From Spirochaetaceae bacterium (GTDB taxonomy: Bacteria > Spirochaetota > Spirochaetia > Treponematales > Rectinemataceae), in the NCBI GenBank assembly GCA_016794765.1, contig JAEUJG010000370.1, forward strand, positions 1-13,892: a DNA stretch of 13,892 bases. Reading direction: 5' to 3'. The position numbers and the translations under genes were made by a program. The notes beneath the pieces are model-generated. The model searched no databases and was not told the DNA's origin. It was given only the letters and a program-made list of their open reading frames with translations. This document shows positions 5,791 to 11,472 of this stretch, piece by piece. Numbering within the stretch: the stretch's first letter is position 1; each line of letters starts with the position of its first letter.

Positions 5791-7698
5791 GTGTTCCGCC
5801 GCGCCCTGTACCGCCGCGTCCTGGCCATCAGCCTCGGTGCCTCCGTCCTCGTCGCCGTCGGCGTCGGCCTCTACGGCGGATCCCTCTTCCGGGAAAACCT
5901 CGAACACGACCGCAAGCGGATCTTCGAGGACCTGGAAGGCCGCATCCGGCTCGCCGACCGCCTCCTCGAGGTCGTGGAGCGGAACCTGCGAGAAACGGGA
6001 CGCGCCGCCCTCCTGGATCTCGCCGCCCTCCATGACGGGGGACGGGACCTCCTGGCGATGGACCAGACGACCCTTTCCACCATGGCGGAGGCCCTGGGGG
6101 TGGACGACATCTATCTCATCGGCGCCGACAATGTCGTGACCGCGAGCTCCCGCCGCTCGGATCTCGGCCTCGACCTGGCGGCCCTCGACGAAAAGTTCGC
6201 CGCCTTCCTCGACGGGTTGCGCGGCACGGGCAGGATCGAAGCCCAGCGGCTCACCGTCGCGGCGCGGAACGGCGCGGTGCAGATATACCAGTACTTCAGC
6301 CCGGCTGGCTCCGACCACATCCTCGAGGTCTCGAGCGAGGTCGACGCGGCCTTCGCCGCGCGCCATGACGGCTTCTGCTACCGGGAATTCACGAACCTTC
6401 TCTATTCGCCCTACCTCACCCCGAAGGGTTCGGTGCGCGAATTCGACGTCTTCGTCTACGGCCGGCTCGGCAGTTGGTCCATCATCCGCCCGGGCGTCAG
6501 GCGGGAGCTTCCCCGCTTGACCATGGAGCAGGCCTTCGAACGGGGCGAGTCGAGCGCCTACCGGGACGGCCGCCTCTACTGGTACAAGCCCATCCGCCTC
6601 GAGGCCCGCGGCGCCGGCTTCTCCGACCGCATGATCGCCGAGATCGAGCTCGACCTCTCCTCCATGCGCCATTTCGCCCTCGCGACCCTCGCGATCGCCT
6701 GCGTCGCCTGCGGCCTCGCGGCGGCCCTGTCGATATTGGCCGCGCGGACCTTCTTCGACCGGGCCTTCGTCGCCCGCATCGAGGGCCTCGTCGCCGCGAT
6801 CGACCGCGTCGCCGCCGGAGAGCGGAACGTCCGCTTCGAGACGGCGGGCGGCGACGAGATCGCCTCCATCGCCGCCTGCGTCGACCGGATGATCCGCGAA
6901 CTCGCGGCCGCGGAAGCGGCCGCCAGGGACGCCCGCGCGGCCGAGACCCTCGGCATCATGGCGGGGGGCCTGGCCCACGACATCAACAACCTCCTCGCCG
7001 GCGCGGTCGGCGCCGCATCCCTTCTCAAGCTCCGGCTCGAGGAGGACGGCGAGGTCGCCTCGGAGGAGCTCCTCGCGGGACTCGAGCTCATCGAGCGCAC
7101 GGGCGCCCGCGGAGAGACTCTCGTCCGGGACCTCTTGTCGCTCGCCAGCCGGCGGCGCCCGTCGCCGCGCCCCCTCGACCTGGCCGACCTCGCCGCGGAG
7201 ACCGTCGAGCTTGTTCGGGCCGGCTGCCCGAGAAGCGTCCGCGTCGACCTCGAATTGCCCGAAGGCCGGGCGCCGGTCCTCGGCGACGCCGAGGAGCTCA
7301 GGCGCGTCCTCCTCAATCTCTGCAAGAACGGCATCCAGGCGATGACCGACATGCGCTCCCCGGAGGATGCGCGCGGAGGCCGTCTCCTCGTCTCCCTGGC
7401 CTCCCGGGGCCCGGAGGACGCGAGCCTGTGGGCCCTTTCGGTCGCCGACGAGGGTGTCGGCGTCCCCCTCGAGCAACTCCCCCACCTCTTCACGCCCTTC
7501 TTCAGCACCAAATCCAGCCGGGTCGGCAGCGGCCTCGGCCTCGCCGCCTCCAAGGCCATCGCGGAGTCGCACGGCGGCAGGATCGAGGTTGAAAGCGTGG
7601 CGGGCAAGGGATCCCGGTTCTGCCTGGTCCTCCCCGCGGCGCCCGGCCTGACGAGGCCGGGCGTCCCGGCGATCAAGGCGGCAACCGCCACGGCCTGA
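5791..7698 (+). CDS. Membrane sensor histidine kinase (Cache-like, HAMP)
   Basis: This 635-residue kinase senses an external signal and should phosphorylate a response regulator. Membrane helices lie at about residues 9-28 and 294-318. Between them is an extracytoplasmic Cache-like domain with DDIYLIGADNVVTASSRRSD. A HAMP linker follows (GDEIASIAACVDRMIRELAA). The H-box GGLAHDINNLLAG carries His396, and the ATPase domain has the N-box NLCKNGIQAM (Asn513), DEGVGVP (Asp553), FTPFFSTKSS and GSGLGLAASKAI (579-590). The H-box is of the AHDxNN type found in NtrB-like and hybrid kinases. I prefer the GTG at 5791, two bases after the leader-peptide TGA; a TTG at 5755 would add 12 basic residues but lacks a well-placed ribosome binding site. 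No response regulator gene is adjacent, and no receiver domain is attached. Confidence 0.92.
   Translation: MFRRALYRRVLAISLGASVLVAVGVGLYGGSLFRENLEHDRKRIFEDLEGRIRLADRLLEVVERNLRETGRAALLDLAALHDGGRDLLAMDQTTLSTMAEALGVDDIYLIGADNVVTASSRRSDLGLDLAALDEKFAAFLDGLRGTGRIEAQRLTVAARNGAVQIYQYFSPAGSDHILEVSSEVDAAFAARHDGFCYREFTNLLYSPYLTPKGSVREFDVFVYGRLGSWSIIRPGVRRELPRLTMEQAFERGESSAYRDGRLYWYKPIRLEARGAGFSDRMIAEIELDLSSMRHFALATLAIACVACGLAAALSILAARTFFDRAFVARIEGLVAAIDRVAAGERNVRFETAGGDEIASIAACVDRMIRELAAAEAAARDARAAETLGIMAGGLAHDINNLLAGAVGAASLLKLRLEEDGEVASEELLAGLELIERTGARGETLVRDLLSLASRRRPSPRPLDLADLAAETVELVRAGCPRSVRVDLELPEGRAPVLGDAEELRRVLLNLCKNGIQAMTDMRSPEDARGGRLLVSLASRGPEDASLWALSVADEGVGVPLEQLPHLFTPFFSTKSSRVGSGLGLAASKAIAESHGGRIEVESVAGKGSRFCLVLPAAPGLTRPGVPAIKAATATA
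7640..7663 (+). other. Strong hairpin within the 3' end of the kinase gene
   Basis: CGCCCGGCC and GGCCGGGCG form a perfect 9-pair stem around a TGACGA loop, 33 bases before the kinase stop and beyond the conserved ATPase domain. It has terminator-like shape but no T-run. It may slow exonucleases or simply reflect GC-rich coding of AAPGLTRPGVP. Confidence 0.3.
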
Positions 7699-7743
7699 GC
7701 TTCCGGAGCGGCGGCCCCCTTGCGCGGCCCGGCGTCCCGCGCA

Positions 7744-7749
7744 TACCCT
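7744..7749 (+). promoter_or_regulatory. Possible -10 element TACCCT for the DUF4838 gene
   Basis: TACCCT lies 7 bases before the ATG at 7757, in the 58-base gap after the kinase. No Shine-Dalgarno sequence is present; the bases before the ATG are pyrimidines. It keeps only T-A-n-n-n-T and may be chance. Confidence 0.2.
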
Positions 7750-7756
7750 CCTTCCC

Positions 7757-10039
7757 ATGGAAATCGACCTTAGCCGCCGCTGGAGCATTCTCCTCGCCGA
7801 TGCCTCCTCGCCGAACGGCACCCTCCCCCCCGAGGAAATGGAAGCCGTTCTCGCCGAGCCCTCCGCCGCCCCGGATCCCGCCCGCTTCGCCGCGGCGGAA
7901 CTCGCGGCCTTCTTCGCCCGCGTCGGCGGCAAGCCCGTCCACGCCGGCCGCGGCGACGAAGGTCCCGAGGCCGGCCTCCTCATCCTGGACCCGGGCGCCG
8001 GTTCCGGCCCGCCGGCCTCCGCCCGGCGCGGCTACGCCTGGCGCGCCTCCGCCGCGAGGATCGAGCTGACCGGCGACTCCCCGGCCGGACTCCTCGCCGC
8101 CGTCTACGACTTTCTCGGTCACGCGGGCGCGCGCTGGACGGCGCCGGGCAGCGAAGGCGAGCGACTGCCCGCGGTGGGCGCCGGCGCCGGCCTCCCCCTC
8201 GCCGCGGCCGGCGGCCGCTCCAAGGGCCCCAAGCTGAATCCCGTCCTGATCCTGGGCCACGGCTCCTATCTCGAGCGGGCGGAGGAATATTTCCTCTGGG
8301 CCGCCCGGAACGGCTATGTCGGCGTCTTCATGCACACGATCGAAGGGCCCTTCGCCCTCGGCGCCTGCCCCGCGCGCCGCTACGAAAGCCTCCGGCCCCG
8401 CCTCGCCGCTCTCGCGGCCCGCCTCGGCCTTTCGATTGAAGAGGGCGGCCACCTGCTTTCCGGCTTCCTTCCGCGGCGCCTCTTCCGCGCCCGCCCCGAG
8501 CTCTTCCGCATGACGGAGGGCAAGCGCCGCGCCGACCGCAACTTTTGCCCCTCCAATCCGGCCGCCCTCGCCCTCGTCGCGGAGAACTTCGCGGCCTTTG
8601 CCCGGAGCCGACCGGAGGTCGCCGTCTTCCACGTCTGGCCCGACGACCTTCCGGGCGGCGGCTGGTGCGCCTGCCCCGACTGCGCGGGCGCCTTGTCCGG
8701 CGCGGGGCTTTCGCCGGCGGCCCAGTCCCTCACGGCAGCCCTCGCCCTCGCCGCGGCGCTGAAGGAGGTCCGCCCCGAAGCCAAGCTGTCCTTCCTGGCC
8801 TACCACGACACGGAGGAGGCCGCCGCCGCCGCCCGGACCCTGGCCCCGGCGGGCTTGCCGCCGAACCTCGAACTGCTCTGGGCGCCCCGGCGAAGGAACT
8901 GGGCCCGCGGTTATGCCGAGGCCGGCGACGCGGACTCGGGAGCGACCCTCAACGCCGCCTCCCGCGCTTCCTTCGAGTCGGCCCGGCCCGCCTTCCGGGC
9001 GGGCGGCGCCGCGGTTTTCGAGTATTACGAGGACGCCCTGCTTTGGAAGGGCGCCGTGCCGCCCCTCGCCGCGACGATGGCCGCGGACCTCGCCTATTAC
9101 GCCGGCGCGGGCGCGGGCCCGGCCGCCGGCGCGGGCTCCGTGGCGGGCTCCGAAGCGGGCGCCGAGGCCGCCTCCAAACCCCTGGCTACAAAGGTCGGCA
9201 TCCTTCTCACCGGCGACCGCCTTCCCCTCGCCGCCCGGCCCAACGTCTGGCTCTTCCCCCGCCTGGCCTGGTCCGGCGGCGGCGATCCCGAACCGTTGCT
9301 CCGGGACTGGACGGCGGCGACTTTCGGCCCCGCGGCGCCGGCCATGGCCGCCTACTGGCGCGCCCTGGCGGAGGCCTGGTCCCTGAACCTCGACCTCGTC
9401 CCCGGCGAAACCGAGAACCGCATTCCCGCCCCCCTCGGGCAGGGCGTGGCCAAGCCCCCCGCGGACTGGGGCGACCCCTGGCTCGCCGACCGGGACCGCC
9501 TCGCGGAACGCCGCGGCCGCGCCGAGGAGCTCTTCGACCGCCTGCGCGAAGCGGAGGCCGCCCTCGACAAGGCGGCGGAACTCCTCGAATCCGCCGCCAA
9601 GGACGACGCCGGCGCGGCGGACCCCGGGCGCCTGGCGCGATGCGCGGCCGCCCTCGCCGACGAGGACGCGGAATACGGCATCGCCGCGGCCGTCCTCGAG
9701 CTCGACTGCGCGCGCATCGCCGCCTACCACGAACTCGCCTCGGGCGAGCTCGCCGCCGCCGCGGACATCGCCCTCCTCGCGCGCTCGGCCCTCTCCGGCC
9801 TCTACCGCGCGGCGCGGATCGTGCCCGACCGGCGCTCGCGCCGCAACCTGCGCTTCCTCGGCTTCTTCTACTACGACCTCAGGCTCCGCGCCATCCGCCG
9901 CGAGGCCGCGCGGCCCCTCGCGCGCGCCGCCGGCGCCGCGGCCGCGTTGGCCGAACTCTACCTCCGCGGCCTCGGCCTCTTCCGGCTCTGGGACCGCGCT
10001 CCGGAGCGCCGCCCGGGGCGGGTCCCGGAACGGCGATGA
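7757..10039 (+). CDS. DUF4838 family glycoside-hydrolase-like protein
   Basis: This 760-residue protein resembles DUF4838 proteins, which look like carbohydrate-active enzymes with a (beta/alpha)8 barrel. Residues about 1-140 resemble the N-terminal domain that precedes such barrels in alpha-glucuronidases (GDSPAGLLAAVYDFLGHAGA, then RWTAPGSEG). The best-known signature is HVWPDDLPGGGWCACPDC, with Trp294, Asp296, Asp297 and Cys304, Cys306, Cys309; it is followed by LKEVRPEAKLSFLAYHDTEE. The C-terminal third (about 560-760) is helical. A Gly/Ala-rich stretch at about residues 449-473 breaks a conserved barrel segment (ADLAYY ... KVGILLTG). No signal peptide is seen, so the protein is probably cytoplasmic, unlike many relatives. 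Substrate is unknown. The start is the first ATG after a gap, with no clear ribosome binding site. Confidence 0.82.
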   Translation: MEIDLSRRWSILLADASSPNGTLPPEEMEAVLAEPSAAPDPARFAAAELAAFFARVGGKPVHAGRGDEGPEAGLLILDPGAGSGPPASARRGYAWRASAARIELTGDSPAGLLAAVYDFLGHAGARWTAPGSEGERLPAVGAGAGLPLAAAGGRSKGPKLNPVLILGHGSYLERAEEYFLWAARNGYVGVFMHTIEGPFALGACPARRYESLRPRLAALAARLGLSIEEGGHLLSGFLPRRLFRARPELFRMTEGKRRADRNFCPSNPAALALVAENFAAFARSRPEVAVFHVWPDDLPGGGWCACPDCAGALSGAGLSPAAQSLTAALALAAALKEVRPEAKLSFLAYHDTEEAAAAARTLAPAGLPPNLELLWAPRRRNWARGYAEAGDADSGATLNAASRASFESARPAFRAGGAAVFEYYEDALLWKGAVPPLAATMAADLAYYAGAGAGPAAGAGSVAGSEAGAEAASKPLATKVGILLTGDRLPLAARPNVWLFPRLAWSGGGDPEPLLRDWTAATFGPAAPAMAAYWRALAEAWSLNLDLVPGETENRIPAPLGQGVAKPPADWGDPWLADRDRLAERRGRAEELFDRLREAEAALDKAAELLESAAKDDAGAADPGRLARCAAALADEDAEYGIAAAVLELDCARIAAYHELASGELAAAADIALLARSALSGLYRAARIVPDRRSRRNLRFLGFFYYDLRLRAIRREAARPLARAAGAAAALAELYLRGLGLFRLWDRAPERRPGRVPERR

Positions 10040-10045
10040 GGCCTC

Positions 10046-10079
10046 GGCGGGGCGCTTAGGAAACCATCGGCGCCCCGCC
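10046..10079 (+). terminator. Stem-loop between the DUF4838 gene and msrB
   Basis: GGCGGGGCGC (10046-10055) and GCGCCCCGCC (10070-10079) form a perfect 10-pair stem with a 14-base loop, starting 7 bases after the DUF4838 stop. This is where a terminator is expected, but no T-run follows, so it would be Rho-assisted or an mRNA-end stabiliser. Confidence 0.4.
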
Positions 10080-10106
10080 TCGTGGCCGCAGGGCGCCGCC
10101 CGTGAG

Positions 10107-10112
10107 TATATT
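10107..10112 (+). promoter_or_regulatory. -10 element TATATT for msrB
   Basis: TATATT ends 6 bases before the msrB ATG. Transcription would begin at or next to the start codon, giving a leaderless mRNA, and indeed there is no Shine-Dalgarno sequence. No clear -35 is visible in the GC-rich DNA upstream. Confidence 0.55.
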
Positions 10113-10118
10113 CTGTCC

Positions 10119-10637
10119 ATGAACAAGAAAGACGCGATTCCCGCCGGAGGGGCCGCCCCCCGGCCGGTCGTCATGGCCGCCGACGCGGCCAATCTCTGCT
10201 TCATCGAGCCGACGGAAGAACTGAAGGCCCGGCTCGGCCCCGAGCGCTTCGCCGTCCTCGCGGAAAGCGCGACCGAGCCCCCCTTCCGCAACGCCTACTG
10301 GAACCTCCACGAACCGGGCGTCTATCTCGACGCGATCGACGGGACCCCCCTCTTCGCCTCCCTGGCCAAATACGATTCCGGCTCGGGCTGGCCGAGTTTT
10401 TGGGCGCCCCTCGACCCCGAGCGCCTCGAGCTCGTGGAAGACCTCTCCTACGGCATGCGCCGCGTCGAGGTCAGGGCCAAGGCCTCGGGCGGCCACCTAG
10501 GCCACCTCTTTGAGGACGGCCCCGCCCCGACGGGCCTCCGCTATTGCCTCAACTCCGCCTCCCTGCGCTTCGTTCCGGCCAAGGACCTCGCCGCGGAGGG
10601 CCTTGCCGGCCTCGCGGCCCTCTTCGAGGCCGACTGA
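10119..10637 (+). CDS. msrB: Peptide-methionine (R)-S-oxide reductase, zinc-less type
   Basis: This 172-residue enzyme reduces methionine-R-sulfoxide in proteins during oxidative-damage repair. The family motifs are present: ATEPPFRNAYWN, SGSGWPSFW, a GGHLGHLFEDGP segment, and RYCLNSASLRF with the catalytic Cys143. The two CxxC pairs that bind zinc in many relatives are replaced by YLDAIDG and VRAKASGG, so this is the metal-free form. Cys27, in a 30-residue N-terminal extension, is the only other cysteine and could be the resolving residue. No MsrA domain or gene is nearby. The ATG at 10119 is the only sensible start, just 6 bases after TATATT. Confidence 0.94.
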   Translation: MNKKDAIPAGGAAPRPVVMAADAANLCFIEPTEELKARLGPERFAVLAESATEPPFRNAYWNLHEPGVYLDAIDGTPLFASLAKYDSGSGWPSFWAPLDPERLELVEDLSYGMRRVEVRAKASGGHLGHLFEDGPAPTGLRYCLNSASLRFVPAKDLAAEGLAGLAALFEAD

Positions 10638-10687
10638 AGGGCGCGTCGGGGCTCCGTGGCCCCTGCCTTGCGCCCGCCCCGGGAAAC

Positions 10688-10693
10688 GATTAT
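10688..10693 (+). promoter_or_regulatory. Possible -10 element GATTAT for the PilZ gene
   Basis: The AT-rich patch ACGATTATCGTTGTC lies just before the PilZ gene. GATTAT (or TATCGT, 3 bases on) ends 11 or 8 bases before the ATG at 10705, in the 67-base gap after msrB. No Shine-Dalgarno sequence is present, as in the other near-leaderless starts. Confidence 0.3.
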
Positions 10694-10704
10694 CGTTGTC
10701 GGTG

Positions 10705-11472
10705 ATGATCGAACCCGGCGCCCTCGGCAAAAAAGTCGTTTTCCTCTATCCGCCCCCCGTCCTCACGGAAGTCGTCGAAGAGCTCGCCCGCCGCGAATTC
10801 GAGGTCTACCTCGTCCGCGACCACGCGCGTCTCCGGCAGGTGCTCGCCGGCAATCCGGAAGCCCTCGTCTTCATCAACCTCGACGACGGCCTCGAAGAGC
10901 CGGAGTGGGAAGCCTACATCAAGGGCCTCCGGGCGGACGAGCGCACGGCCAATGTGGGCATCGGCCTCCTGACCCTGAACGAGAACAAGGGGCTTTCGGA
11001 AAAGTACCTCATGGAGATCGGCGCGCCCTGCGGCTTCATCGTCCTCAAGATCGGCGCGGCCAAGACGATCGAAATCCTGGCCAAGACCTTGGAGGCGAAC
11101 GAGGCCCGAGGCCGCCGGAAATTCGTGCGCGCGGTCTGCGCCCCCGGCACGGCCCAGGTCCTCGTGGAAGTGGAAGGCTCGAACCTCCGCGCGGACGTCA
11201 GCGACATCTCCGTCGCCGGCCTGGCCCTCCAGTTCGAAGGCGGGCACAGCTTCAAGGCGGGCACCGTTCTCAGGAACCTCTCCCTCACCGTGAAGGGCAG
11301 CCGCATCCTGGCCAACGGCTTCGTCGCCGCCAAACGCGCCGGGGAAGACCAGGCGACCCACGTCGTGATGTTCGACCCGAACTCCCTCGACGACGCCAAG
11401 CGGGAAAAACTCCGCACCCTGGTGTTCCGGGTCAACCAGCAGTCGATGGACCGGCTCCTCGGCAAGAACTAG
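10705..11472 (+). CDS. PilZ-domain c-di-GMP effector with pseudo-receiver N-terminus
   Basis: This 255-residue protein has two parts. Residues about 8-130 alternate strands and helices like a response-regulator receiver domain (KKVVFLYPPPV, EALVFINLDDG, VGIGLLTLNEN, GFIVLKIG), but the usual acidic pair after the first strand is absent, so phosphorylation is doubtful. Residues about 136-245 are a PilZ domain with both c-di-GMP signatures: RKFVR (Arg138, Arg142) and DISVAGL (Asp167, Ser169, Gly172). It should bind c-di-GMP and pass the signal to an unknown partner, often in motility. I chose ATG 10705, the last of three in-frame candidates (TTG 10696, GTG 10702); a frame reaching further up would overlap msrB with non-conserved sequence. 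Its TAG overlaps the opposite-strand kinase stop. Confidence 0.88.
   Translation: MIEPGALGKKVVFLYPPPVLTEVVEELARREFEVYLVRDHARLRQVLAGNPEALVFINLDDGLEEPEWEAYIKGLRADERTANVGIGLLTLNENKGLSEKYLMEIGAPCGFIVLKIGAAKTIEILAKTLEANEARGRRKFVRAVCAPGTAQVLVEVEGSNLRADVSDISVAGLALQFEGGHSFKAGTVLRNLSLTVKGSRILANGFVAAKRAGEDQATHVVMFDPNSLDDAKREKLRTLVFRVNQQSMDRLLGKN

Noticed and set aside
5662..10291. Two long minus-strand open frames opposite the kinase and the DUF4838 gene
   Set aside because: They are Gly/Arg/Glu-rich, show no motifs, and span gene boundaries of real genes on the plus strand.
10510..10704. Upstream extension of the PilZ protein overlapping msrB
   Set aside because: The added 65 residues are Ala/Pro/Arg-rich and opposite in character to the domain; the ATG at 10705 begins right at the receiver-like fold.
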